This document shows positions 14,163 through 21,488 of a DNA stretch of 26,122 nucleotides, piece after piece. How positions within the stretch are numbered: the first letter of the stretch is position 1; each line of letters opens with the position of its first letter. The notes beneath the pieces were generated by a model. The model made no database searches and was not told where the DNA came from. It saw nothing but the letters and a program-made list of their open reading frames with translations. Origin of the DNA: Bacillota bacterium (GTDB taxonomy: Bacteria > Bacillota > Clostridia > Acetivibrionales > DSM-1351); NCBI GenBank assembly GCA_023415305.1, contig JAEZKZ010000097.1, positions 1 to 26,122 of the forward strand. Direction: 5' to 3'. Both the position numbers and the translations under genes were made by a program.

Positions 14163-14888
14163 TTGAAGTACGGTATAAGAACTGATAGAGGACTTAAAAG
14201 ACAATTAAATGAGGATAACTGTAATGTTTTGGTTGGATACCCCGGCTTACCGACCTGTTTTGTCATTGCCGACGGAATGGGTGGACATAAATGCGGAGAG
14301 GTTGCAAGTAAACAGGCAGTCGATTCAGTATGCAACTTATTACTTAAGGCAGACTGGGAGACTGAAAATATTTCCGACTTGCTCAGAGATATCGTGTCAA
14401 GCGTTAATGACGAAATATATAACTACTCACTTCTGGATGAGGCTACCCAGGGTATGGGAACAACACTGATTATAACTGTGCTTAAAGGTAGAAAGCTTTA
14501 TATCGGTCATGTTGGAGATAGCCGTGTATATATTATCAGAGGCCATCATATAGAAAAGGTTACCTGGGACCATTCCTTCATAGAGGAACTTGTTAAAAAC
14601 GGGTCAATTACGAAGGATGAGGCAGTTAATCATCCAAAGAGAAATCTTATTACCCGTGCAGTAGGATATGAACTGGAATTACAGGTTGATACATATGAAA
14701 TTGATATCACAGATGATGATATTATACTCCTTTGTACAGATGGCTTGACTAATATGCTTACAGAGGAAGAGATTCTGGATATATTAAAAAATAATGAAGA
14801 TCCACAGGCTGCATGTGATACTTTAATACAAAATGCTAATAATAAGGGTGGAGAAGATAATATTACCGTGATTGTCGGAAAAATATAG
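14163..14888 (+). CDS. prpC: PP2C-family Ser/Thr protein phosphatase (PrpC/Stp-type)
   Basis: This phosphatase removes phosphates placed by the partner kinase encoded 13 bases downstream. The protein has 241 residues from the TTG start. PP2C motifs run in order: LNEDN, VIADGMGGHKCGE with the metal-binding Asp-Gly, GMGTT, GHVGDSRVYIIR, LLCTDGLTN and GGEDNITVIV. The frame opens earlier at a GTG (14139), but AGGAG lies eight bases before the TTG at 14163, and the family starts at this KYGIRTDRG block. It is cytosolic and manganese-dependent by family knowledge. Confidence 0.94.
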   Translation: MKYGIRTDRGLKRQLNEDNCNVLVGYPGLPTCFVIADGMGGHKCGEVASKQAVDSVCNLLLKADWETENISDLLRDIVSSVNDEIYNYSLLDEATQGMGTTLIITVLKGRKLYIGHVGDSRVYIIRGHHIEKVTWDHSFIEELVKNGSITKDEAVNHPKRNLITRAVGYELELQVDTYEIDITDDDIILLCTDGLTNMLTEEEILDILKNNEDPQAACDTLIQNANNKGGEDNITVIVGKI

Positions 14889-14901
14889 ATTGAGGTGAGT
14901 T

Positions 14902-16731
14902 ATGGAAGGTCAAGTATTGGGAAATAGATACCTGTTACTGGAAAAAATTGGCGGCGGCGGAATGGCTGTGGTTTACAAGGCTAAATGCACGCTTTTAAAC
15001 AGATTTGTCGCTATAAAAATATTACGTTCGGAATTTATTAATGACGAAGAGTTTGTTAAACGCTTTAAGGTAGAAGCACAAGCTGTTGCAAGTTTATCTC
15101 ATCCAAATGTTGTTTCAATTTACGATGTAGGTCATCAGGAGGATATACATTACATTGTAATGGAATACGTTGATGGTATGACTTTAAAGGAATTCATAAA
15201 CAAACACGGAGCCATAAACTGGCAGGATGCTATAAAAATTACAATTCAAATTTGCTCTGCAATCGAACATGCACACAAGAATAATATTGTACATAGGGAT
15301 ATAAAGCCCCACAATATTTTGTTGACCAAGGAAGGAATAGCGAAGGTAACAGATTTTGGTATAGCAAGAGCAGTTACTTCCTCAACTATAACAATGGTTG
15401 GCAGCACAATTGGCTCAGTACACTATTTTTCACCCGAGCAGGCCAGAGGGGGATTCATTGACGAAAAATCAGACTTGTATTCACTTGGAATTGCCCTGTA
15501 TGAAATGGTTACGGGAAGAGTACCCTTTGACGGCGATACTCCTGTATCGGTTGCTTTAAAACATATACAGGAAATGCCTGTAGAGCCACATAAAATAGTT
15601 CCAAGCCTGCCATATGGCGTAAATGAAATAATTATGAAGGCAATACAAAAAGAACAAAATCTCAGGTATCAGACTGCCACCTCAATGATAAATGATTTAA
15701 ACAGAGTTTTAGTTCAGCCACAGGGTGGTTTTGTAGGACAGGAAAATATTAATGGACAGACAATCCGTATGAAGCCTGTTAACTCATCCAGACCGGCTAA
15801 TGCACCAAGAAATAGCCAATATAACAATAATAACAGTGAAGCCAAGAAGACTAAGAAGAAAAGCAATGTTGCGTACTGGCTTGCTGGTATTACAAGCGTA
15901 CTTGTAATAGCTCTCGCTATTTTTATGGTTTTCAGTATATTTACCAAGGGAAATAAAACTCCTACCTTCCAAATGGATAACTATGTAGGAAGAGAATATG
16001 AAGCTGTTAAAGCTGAGCTGGAACAAAAGGGCTTCAAAATTACCCCCAACATGAAGGTCAGCGAAACAGTGGCGAAGGGGATAATAATCGATCAGAGCAT
16101 ACCACCGGGAACAGATTACAAGAGCGGTAATTTCACCTCGCTGGAGCTTACTGTGAGCAGTGGGCCTAAAACGTCCAAAGTACCGGATGTAAAAGACCGT
16201 GAGTATAGAGAAGCAGAAAATGAGATGAAAGCCAATAATCTAAAATCAAAAATTGAAAAGGAATTCAATGAAGATGTTCCCGCAGATTATGTAATACGGA
16301 CTTTACCCGCAGCAGGAGAGGAAGTCAAGGAAGGTACAGAAGTAGTTATTTACGTAAGCAAAGGCAAGGAAACCAAAAGAATAAAGGTTCCTAATCTTGT
16401 TGGAAAAACAGAACTTCAGGCACAAAAAGTACTGGCCGAAAACAAATTACAGCTTGGAAATATATTACCACCGGGAGTAACCAAGGGCATTGTCAATAAG
16501 CAACTGCCAGAGGCTGATTCGGAAATTGCTGAAGGTGAGTCTGTAACCATCTGGCTTACACCTGAACAGGCACCGGCTACCGATACCTCCCAGCAGACTG
16601 CACCGGCTACAAATACCGCTGGTGATGGCACTGAAACTACAGCGCCATCTAACTCAACTACACCTGCAGAACAGGTTGATAACCCAAACAAAGACGATAA
16701 CAATCAAGTTAACAATAATATAGTAAATTAG
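14902..16731 (+). CDS. prkC: PASTA domain Ser/Thr protein kinase PrkC/Stk1
   Basis: This is a membrane receptor kinase that senses peptidoglycan fragments or lipid II through external PASTA domains. The 609-residue protein has an N-terminal kinase domain (about 10-270) with glycine loop IGGGGMAVVY, Lys39 in VAIKIL, HRDIKPHNIL (131-140) and DFGIARA (151-157). A basic linker leads to a membrane segment (about 323-346), then three PASTA repeats (about 353-422, 423-490 and 491-558). A Thr/Ala/Asn-rich tail of 50 residues ends it. The gene follows its phosphatase and precedes rsgA, the standard Firmicutes order. Targets likely include cell wall and translation factors. Confidence 0.96.
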   Translation: MEGQVLGNRYLLLEKIGGGGMAVVYKAKCTLLNRFVAIKILRSEFINDEEFVKRFKVEAQAVASLSHPNVVSIYDVGHQEDIHYIVMEYVDGMTLKEFINKHGAINWQDAIKITIQICSAIEHAHKNNIVHRDIKPHNILLTKEGIAKVTDFGIARAVTSSTITMVGSTIGSVHYFSPEQARGGFIDEKSDLYSLGIALYEMVTGRVPFDGDTPVSVALKHIQEMPVEPHKIVPSLPYGVNEIIMKAIQKEQNLRYQTATSMINDLNRVLVQPQGGFVGQENINGQTIRMKPVNSSRPANAPRNSQYNNNNSEAKKTKKKSNVAYWLAGITSVLVIALAIFMVFSIFTKGNKTPTFQMDNYVGREYEAVKAELEQKGFKITPNMKVSETVAKGIIIDQSIPPGTDYKSGNFTSLELTVSSGPKTSKVPDVKDREYREAENEMKANNLKSKIEKEFNEDVPADYVIRTLPAAGEEVKEGTEVVIYVSKGKETKRIKVPNLVGKTELQAQKVLAENKLQLGNILPPGVTKGIVNKQLPEADSEIAEGESVTIWLTPEQAPATDTSQQTAPATNTAGDGTETTAPSNSTTPAEQVDNPNKDDNNQVNNNIVN

Positions 16732-16742
16732 GAGGTAACTTA

Positions 16743-17660
16743 TTGCCAACAGGAGTAATTTTAAAAGGGATAGGAGGCTTTTACTACGTAAAAGATGACG
16801 TTAATAGTGACGTATATGAATGTAAGCCAAGGGGAGTATTCAGAAAGGATTCCATTATACCGCTCCCCGGGGACCGGGTAGGCTTCAGTGTGCTTGATGA
16901 ACAGGAGAAATTAGGCAATATCGATGAACTACAAAAGCGTACGTCAGAATTAATACGCCCTGCAATAGCCAATGTTGATCAACTGGTTATAGTTGTGGCT
17001 GTTAAGGCACCAAGCCCTGATTTTATGCTGTTGGACAAGTTACTTATAACTGCAGAAATGAAGAATTTAGATGTTCTCATCTGCATAAATAAAATAGACA
17101 TTGACGATGGAAATGCAAAACTCATAAGGGATGCATACACATTAGCAGGCTATAACTGCATAGATGTGAGTTCGGTAAAGAATATAGGTTACAGACAGCT
17201 GAAGGAAGAGCTTAAGGATCATATCAGTGTATTTGCAGGTCAGTCTGGAGTAGGGAAGTCTACCATCCTGAATCATATCATGGACTCCTGGGTAATGGAA
17301 ACCGGCAGCGTCAGTGAGAAAATTGAGAGGGGTAAGCATACTACAAGGCATGCTGAAATTATGGAACTGAAATATGGAGGCTATGTTGCTGACACTCCGG
17401 GTTTTAGTTCCTATGAGATTACAGATATGATGTATAGCGAGCTTCAGAACTATTATCCTGAATTCAGACAATATCTGAATACCTGTAGATTTACCTCCTG
17501 CAGTCACATCACCGAACCTGGCTGTCCCATCCGTGAAGCGCTGGAGCAAGGAGAAATCGACAAAAACAGGTTTGAGAGATATTCGCAGTTATATAAAGCC
17601 TTAAAAGATATACCGCAATACAAATCAAAAAAGACAGATTCCAGGAGAGTGATAAAGTGA
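16743..17660 (+). CDS. rsgA: Small ribosomal subunit biogenesis GTPase RsgA
   Basis: This circularly permuted GTPase acts late in 30S subunit maturation. The 305-residue protein has an N-terminal OB fold, then G motifs in permuted order: NKID (116-119), GQSGVGKST (166-174) and DTPG (217-220). The C-terminal zinc site is formed by Cys248, Cys253, His255 and Cys261. The start is TTG, with GGAGG eight bases upstream. It overlaps rpe by four bases, and prkC ends 11 bases before it. PrkC-type kinases phosphorylate RsgA in other Firmicutes, so the neighbourhood is functional as well as positional. Confidence 0.96.
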   Translation: MPTGVILKGIGGFYYVKDDVNSDVYECKPRGVFRKDSIIPLPGDRVGFSVLDEQEKLGNIDELQKRTSELIRPAIANVDQLVIVVAVKAPSPDFMLLDKLLITAEMKNLDVLICINKIDIDDGNAKLIRDAYTLAGYNCIDVSSVKNIGYRQLKEELKDHISVFAGQSGVGKSTILNHIMDSWVMETGSVSEKIERGKHTTRHAEIMELKYGGYVADTPGFSSYEITDMMYSELQNYYPEFRQYLNTCRFTSCSHITEPGCPIREALEQGEIDKNRFERYSQLYKALKDIPQYKSKKTDSRRVIK

Positions 17661-18325
17661 TAAAGATTGCACCATCTATTTTAGCAGCCGATTTTTCTCG
17701 CCTTGGTGAAGAGATAAAGAAGGTTGATGCAAGTGGGGCCGATTTTATTCATATAGATGTAATGGACGGTCATTTTGTTCCAAACATAACAATAGGTCCA
17801 GATGTTGTCAAGCATTTGCGAAAGGCGACAATTAAACCCTTTGATGTTCACTTAATGATTTCCGAGCCTGACAAATACATAGAAAAGTTTGCTGACGCCG
17901 GAGCAGATATAATTACTGTACACGCAGAAGCGAGCCTACACCTGAACAGAACAATTCAATTGATTAAAAGCTTGGGCAAAAAGGCTGGAGTTGCTTTAAA
18001 TCCCGCTACTCCCTTGTCTGTTTTAGAATATGTTTTGCAGGACCTTGATATGGTACTTGTAATGACAGTTAATCCGGGATTTGGCGGACAATCCTATATT
18101 AATTCTTCCACAAGAAAAATTGAAGAATTAAAAGGTATGATAAATAAACAGAAGCTTTACATAGATATTGAAGTGGATGGCGGAATTGACGTAAACACTA
18201 TCGGTTTGGTAACAAAGTCCGGAGCAAATGTAATAGTAGCAGGTTCAGCCGTTTATGGAAAGCCGGATGTTGGGGAGGCTATAAAGCAGTTAAGACTTAA
18301 TGCTGTTGACAAAAGTACATTGTAA
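17657..18325 (+). CDS. rpe: Ribulose-phosphate 3-epimerase
   Basis: This enzyme interconverts ribulose 5-phosphate and xylulose 5-phosphate in the pentose phosphate pathway. The 222-residue TIM barrel shows the family signatures: IAPSILAADFSRL at the N terminus, HIDVMDGHFVPNITIGP with metal-binding His and Asp, FDVHLMI, VMTVNPGFGGQ, and EVDGGI with the second catalytic Asp. The start is GTG, overlapping the rsgA stop by four bases (GTGA), with GGAGAG upstream. This means translational coupling with rsgA. Confidence 0.96.
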   Translation: MIKIAPSILAADFSRLGEEIKKVDASGADFIHIDVMDGHFVPNITIGPDVVKHLRKATIKPFDVHLMISEPDKYIEKFADAGADIITVHAEASLHLNRTIQLIKSLGKKAGVALNPATPLSVLEYVLQDLDMVLVMTVNPGFGGQSYINSSTRKIEELKGMINKQKLYIDIEVDGGIDVNTIGLVTKSGANVIVAGSAVYGKPDVGEAIKQLRLNAVDKSTL

Positions 18326-18349
18326 TTGTTAACTGGTGACAGGCTAAAC

Positions 18350-18373
18350 AACCGGATTTTATTTGAACCGGTT
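18350..18373 (+). other. Hairpin between rpe and thiN
   Basis: AACCGG (18350-18355) pairs with CCGGTT (18368-18373), with a T-rich loop. No T-run follows the stem, so termination is doubtful. It lies about 40 bases before the thiN start and may affect its translation. Confidence 0.35.
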
Positions 18374-18410
18374 TACCCAAAATATAAGAATTGGTTTACT
18401 TGGTGAAGGA

Positions 18411-19046
18411 ATGAAAGCAGTTATTGTATGCAATGGTTCAATTAAGGACTATGATGATATAAGAAAATTTTTTGATAAAGCCGATTTCATAATTTCAGTT
18501 GATGGAGGGGCAAGACATCTTCGGAAGCTGGGAATAAAGCCTGATGTTCTTCTTGGGGATTTTGATTCTGCAGATAAAGAGGACATCGTATATTTTCAAA
18601 ATCAGGGGATAAATGCAGAAACCTTCCCTGTGGAAAAGGATATGACTGATTCAGAACTGGCCATGGAAAGAGCTTTGGAAAAAGGGGCAGATGAGGTCAT
18701 CTTTATTGGTGCAGTAGGTACCAGGTTTGATCACTCCATGGCAAATATCCTTTTACTGAAAAAGCTATTGGATAGAAAGGTTAGTGCTTATATTGCTGAT
18801 GAGCATAACCGGATTTATATGTTTGACTCAACCTTTTCACTTCAAAGGCAGGAAGGGTATAAGCTGTCACTAATCCCCGTTTCCAACAGAGTAACAGGGG
18901 TAACAACAATAGGGTTAAAATATCCCTTGAGTAATGCGACAATGCATTTGGGAACGTCATGGGGAGTCAGTAATGAATTCAATGAGGACACAGCGACAGT
19001 TATAATTGATGAGGGTATTCTTTTAGTATGTCTTTCCAGAGATTAG
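18411..19046 (+). CDS. thiN: Thiamine pyrophosphokinase
   Basis: This enzyme makes thiamine diphosphate from thiamine and ATP. From this ATG the protein has 211 residues, the normal length for bacterial thiamine pyrophosphokinases. The hallmark LLGDFDSADKED (GDFDS at 49-53) and the block GAVGTRFDHSMANILLL are present. The frame opens 48 bases earlier at a TTG, but that extension is not family-like, and GGTGAAGG lies just before the ATG. The position after prkC-rsgA-rpe is conserved in Firmicutes. No thiamine riboswitch is visible upstream, so it is probably expressed with the preceding genes. Confidence 0.93.
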   Translation: MKAVIVCNGSIKDYDDIRKFFDKADFIISVDGGARHLRKLGIKPDVLLGDFDSADKEDIVYFQNQGINAETFPVEKDMTDSELAMERALEKGADEVIFIGAVGTRFDHSMANILLLKKLLDRKVSAYIADEHNRIYMFDSTFSLQRQEGYKLSLIPVSNRVTGVTTIGLKYPLSNATMHLGTSWGVSNEFNEDTATVIIDEGILLVCLSRD

Positions 19047-19047
19047 G

Positions 19048-19068
19048 TTAATAAAGTATTTTTATTAA
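19048..19068 (+). terminator. Weak AT-only hairpin after thiN
   Basis: TTAATAAA pairs with TTTATTAA over 8 bp directly after the thiN stop codon. The stem has no G-C pairs, so terminator activity is uncertain. Confidence 0.3.
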
Positions 19069-19075
19069 ACTAAAA

Positions 19076-19123
19076 GGAATATCTATATCATGGGATACAT
19101 ATAGCAAGGGATACCTACAGCAA
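19076..19123 (+). repeat. Tandem 16-bp repeat, three copies
   Basis: Three adjacent 16-bp units begin GGAATATC (19076), GGGATACA (19092) and GGGATACC (19108). Copies two and three differ at two positions; copy one matches copy two at 11 of 16. The array sits in the gap before the ProX-type gene, in its likely promoter or leader region. Confidence 0.6.
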
Positions 19124-19195
19124 AGCATAGACAAATACTTAGAAGGGACATCTTTTTGTATATTGTAAATACAAAAACTGCAGCAGGACCTATAA

Positions 19196-19747
19196 ATGGG
19201 AAATATAGTAGCAGATACAACTATCTATACCGGGAAACCTGAGAATAATAACAGACTTAAAAAGGAAATGGATTCCTACGAACTACTTGAGAAGCTCGGG
19301 ATCAGTTATTACAGACTTGATCATGACGAGGCAAAATCTGTTGAAGATTGCCTCGAGGTGGAAGAACTTTTGGATATTGAAATATATAAAAATCTATTTC
19401 TCTGCAACTCATCAAAAAATGAGTTTTTCTTACTTACAATGCTGGGCAATAAGAAATTTGATACAAAAATCGTGTCAAAGCAGGTTGGTTCATCAAGACT
19501 ATCCTTTGCCGGCCCGGAAGACTTGGAAGAGTATTTAAATTTACAGCCGGGTTCAGTAAGTGTCCTGGGTCTTATGTTTGATAAGGAGAGGAAGGTTAAA
19601 CTGTTGATAGATAAGGATTTGCTTGCTGATGAATACTTTGGCTGCCATCCCTGCGTCAATACCAGCAGTTTGAAAATAACGACCAAGGACCTGCTGGAAA
19701 AGTTTCTGCCTTATACCGGGCATACACCTTTGTTTGTTGATTTGTAA
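19196..19747 (+). CDS. ProX/YbaK-type aminoacyl-tRNA deacylase (prolyl-tRNA synthetase-associated domain protein)
   Basis: This 183-residue protein belongs to the free-standing editing domains that hydrolyse mischarged tRNA, typically Ala-tRNA(Pro). The domain starts near residue 25 (MDSYELLEKLGISYYRLDH) and ends with PLFVDL. Family marks are LFLCNSSKNEFFLLTM, a KIVSKQVGSSRLSFA block (helix with the conserved Lys) and GCHPCVNTSSL near residue 149. In Clostridia related proteins are annotated PrdX; no proline reductase genes are nearby. About 24 N-terminal residues precede the domain, so a later start (ATG at 19268) is possible. Substrate is inferred from family only. Confidence 0.85.
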   Translation: MGNIVADTTIYTGKPENNNRLKKEMDSYELLEKLGISYYRLDHDEAKSVEDCLEVEELLDIEIYKNLFLCNSSKNEFFLLTMLGNKKFDTKIVSKQVGSSRLSFAGPEDLEEYLNLQPGSVSVLGLMFDKERKVKLLIDKDLLADEYFGCHPCVNTSSLKITTKDLLEKFLPYTGHTPLFVDL

Positions 19748-19888
19748 GCTAGGGTTACTGTAGAAATATATATAAGGCAGGATAATGGGATTTACTTTCA
19801 ATTAGCGATATGTGAGATATGAGATTATATGCAAATAAACAAATGTAATTAGAAATAAAACTATTAGAAAATAAATTTTTCAAGATAG

Positions 19889-19917
19889 TTGCACGATATT
19901 TTGAATCGTGTTAATAT
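19889..19917 (+). promoter_or_regulatory. Promoter of tRNA-Ala with a spacer palindrome
   Basis: A -35 box TTGCAC (19889-19894) and a -10 box TAATAT (19912-19917) have a 17-bp spacer. The inverted repeat CACGAT (19892-19897)/ATCGTG (19905-19910) runs from the -35 box through the spacer. The tRNA starts 68 bases after the -10 box, leaving a 5' leader of about 60 nt. Confidence 0.55.
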
Positions 19918-19984
19918 ATCATAAGTGGAAATTAATATGCGCTTTAAGGACATATTGATGAAGCAAGGACATGTTAAAGTTTGT

Positions 19985-20060
19985 GGGGCATTAGCGCAGC
20001 TGGGAGCGCATCACACTGGCAGTGTGGGGGTCAGGGGTTCGAATCCCCTATGCTCCACCA
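19985..20060 (+). tRNA. tRNA-Ala (anticodon GGC)
   Basis: The 76-nt sequence folds as a complete cloverleaf. The acceptor stem is GGGGCAT with ATGCTCC (one G-T pair), the D stem is GCGC/GCGC, and the anticodon stem is TCACA/TGTGG around the loop CTGGCAG with anticodon GGC. The T arm is AGGGG-TTCGAAT-CCCCT. The discriminator is A and the CCA end is encoded. It reads alanine codons GCC and GCT. A terminator follows six bases later, so it is a single-gene unit. Confidence 0.97.
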
Positions 20061-20065
20061 AATGG

Positions 20066-20106
20066 AATGAAGATACTTGTGGTTTGGACTAGTGTCTTCA
20101 TTTTTT
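20066..20106 (+). terminator. Terminator of the tRNA-Ala gene
   Basis: AATGAAGATAC (20066-20076) pairs with GTGTCTTCATT (20092-20102) over 11 bp with one wobble, followed by a run of T. This is a classic Rho-independent terminator. Confidence 0.88.
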
Positions 20107-20191
20107 ATTGGAATTAATTAGAAGTGCAGTATTTATGCGTCGATAAGTAACTTCTAGAACGAGGATTATCGTTTTGCAACCTTGTCTACTT

Positions 20192-20224
20192 ACATTTCAG
20201 GCCGGAAATTCGACATTTCAGGCC
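20192..20224 (+). repeat. Two 12-bp direct repeats, possible IS21-family end remnant
   Basis: ACATTTCAGGCC occurs at 20192-20203 and again at 20213-20224, 21 bp apart. Closely spaced direct repeats of this sort are characteristic of the ends of IS21-family elements. No istA or istB gene is present in the window, so if this is such an end it is an isolated remnant. Confidence 0.45.
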
Positions 20225-20299
20225 CCAAAAAGCTTTATGTCACTTCTTTCTGATATTATAAAGGCATAAAATATTCTGAAAAGAGAGGAGCAGACCTGT

Positions 20300-20545
20300 A
20301 TGAGTGTCACTAATGATATCGTATTTTTGATTTGAGCACGTTTATTTGGCTATGCTGTGGTTTGTAATGCGCATAAAGTACTTTACAAATATAGAGACGC
20401 AACCTACAAAGCAAGAGAGGAGTTGAAGCTACACCAATACAGCTTCAAGGAAAAACGACAGTCCCGAGGAACTCACAGCTAAACATATGCTTGACACAAG
20501 CTCTCAAATCTACGACTAGATTAGGGCGGCTTATAATAAAACCTT
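20300..20545 (+). pseudogene. Decayed coding sequence of unknown origin
   Basis: AGAGGAG precedes an ATG at 20300 that opens MSVTNDIVFLI and then meets a stop. The same frame continues with a protein-like stretch (ARLFGYAVVCNAHKVLYKYR, ATYKAREELKLHQYSFKEKR) to about 20450. A second frame then takes over with SPEELTAKHMLDTSSQIYD, a stop, and IRAAYNKTFK. This pattern of in-frame stop plus frameshift suggests an inactivated gene, perhaps a mobile-element passenger. I do not recognise the family, and a chance open stretch cannot be excluded. Confidence 0.4.
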
Positions 20546-20549
20546 CAAG

Positions 20550-20577
20550 AACCCGACTTGTCGGGTTACCTGCTTTT
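20550..20577 (+). terminator. Hairpin with T-rich tail before the lipoprotein gene
   Basis: AACCCGAC and GTCGGGTT form a perfect 8-bp stem with a TT turn (20550-20567), followed by ACCTGCTTTTT. It probably ended the transcript of the decayed gene upstream. Confidence 0.6.
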
Positions 20578-20626
20578 TGATTGAATTTTAGAATATATAA
20601 TTAAATGATAAAGGAGAGTTTTTTAG

Positions 20627-21109
20627 ATGAAAAAAATAATGACAGCTTTATTGGCAATGGTGATGATGATTGGTATGCTAACAGGATGCGGAAGCGATCC
20701 TGTGGCAGAGGAACTTGAAAAATTTGTCAATACAGATATGGTAGAGGTAAATAAAAAATATGAGGATTTGAAAGCAGAAATGTCAAAGTGGCAAAGCTTA
20801 GAGGACGATGCAGCGCTTATTGCCAGCTTGAAAGACACTGTGTTGCCGAACATTGACGAATCCCTTAATTTGCTTTCAAAAATCACTCTTCAAACCGAGG
20901 AAGTAAAGGAAATTAAGGGAAAGTATACTAAAGTACTTGATACATATAAAGAAGGGTTTAAAGTAATGCTTAGCGCTGCTGAGACTGGTGATGAAACAGG
21001 TTTAAAAACCGCTGATGAAAAAATCGCCGAAGGTCTTAAGCTTTTAGACGATTATAACAAAGCATTGGAGAATCTGGCGAAAGAAAAGAAAATGGAGATA
21101 TCCTATTAA
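20627..21109 (+). CDS. Putative small lipoprotein, helical
   Basis: The 160-residue protein begins with a lipoprotein signal peptide: two lysines, a hydrophobic stretch and the lipobox LTGC with Cys21 as the lipidated residue. The mature part is mostly charged and helical, with long amphipathic stretches (for example EVKEIKGKYTKVLDTYKEGFK and the Lys/Glu-rich end) that suggest a helical bundle or coiled coil. It would be anchored on the outer face of the membrane. GGAGAG lies upstream of the ATG and a strong terminator follows. I recognise no functional family. It is a single-gene unit beside mobile-element debris. Confidence 0.75.
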   Translation: MKKIMTALLAMVMMIGMLTGCGSDPVAEELEKFVNTDMVEVNKKYEDLKAEMSKWQSLEDDAALIASLKDTVLPNIDESLNLLSKITLQTEEVKEIKGKYTKVLDTYKEGFKVMLSAAETGDETGLKTADEKIAEGLKLLDDYNKALENLAKEKKMEISY

Positions 21110-21237
21110 AACCTTATACTGTTACAACCACACTCCTATCGAGGGACGTATTTGTCGGCACACAATGGAGAAAACGTAACGATAACGTGTTAATACAGAT
21201 GTTATTAAACATACTATGTTAGTTCATTATTCCCATG

Positions 21238-21280
21238 AAAACACGTAAGCCTTAATATTGTGCAGGCTTACGTGTTTTTT
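21238..21280 (+). terminator. Strong terminator after the lipoprotein gene
   Basis: A perfect 15-bp stem pairs AAAACACGTAAGCCT (21238-21252) with AGGCTTACGTGTTTT (21264-21278), ending in a run of T. The A-run before the stem also lets it work on the opposite strand. Confidence 0.9.
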
Positions 21281-21344
21281 AGTCCTCACATATTCTGGAC
21301 TCCGGATTCATTCATTTTATAACTTTCCAATCTTATGATAATAC

Positions 21345-21373
21345 TTTTCAATAATAGTTTTGAAGTATATACT
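21345..21373 (+). promoter_or_regulatory. Candidate promoter of the PlsC-like gene
   Basis: TTTTCA (21345-21350) and TATACT (21368-21373) are 17 bp apart. The -35 box is weak and the AT-rich context makes chance matches likely. Confidence 0.33.
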
Positions 21374-21488
21374 ATAGATTATATGCTTCTTAACATAATA
21401 TTTATGGTGAGGGACATTTATCAAACTATCAGATAATGATTCCATGGCTTAGATAGACTAAAATTTTAATTTACTTGGGGAGATTATT

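Larger units (their letters stand above)
21110..21488. other. Intergenic region between the lipoprotein and PlsC-like genes
   Basis: This stretch of 379 bases holds the terminator at 21238-21280 and a candidate promoter at 21345-21373. I see no coding sequence or other structure in the remainder, which is AT-rich. Confidence 0.6.

Noticed and set aside
18326..18410. Thiamine (TPP) riboswitch before thiN
   Set aside because: The conserved CTGAGA and ACCTGATCTGG-type cores are absent, and the gap is too short for the aptamer.
19937..20098. 54-codon frame with an ATG just after the tRNA-Ala promoter
   Set aside because: It runs straight through the tRNA gene and into its terminator. The codons are those of the tRNA sequence, so it is spurious.
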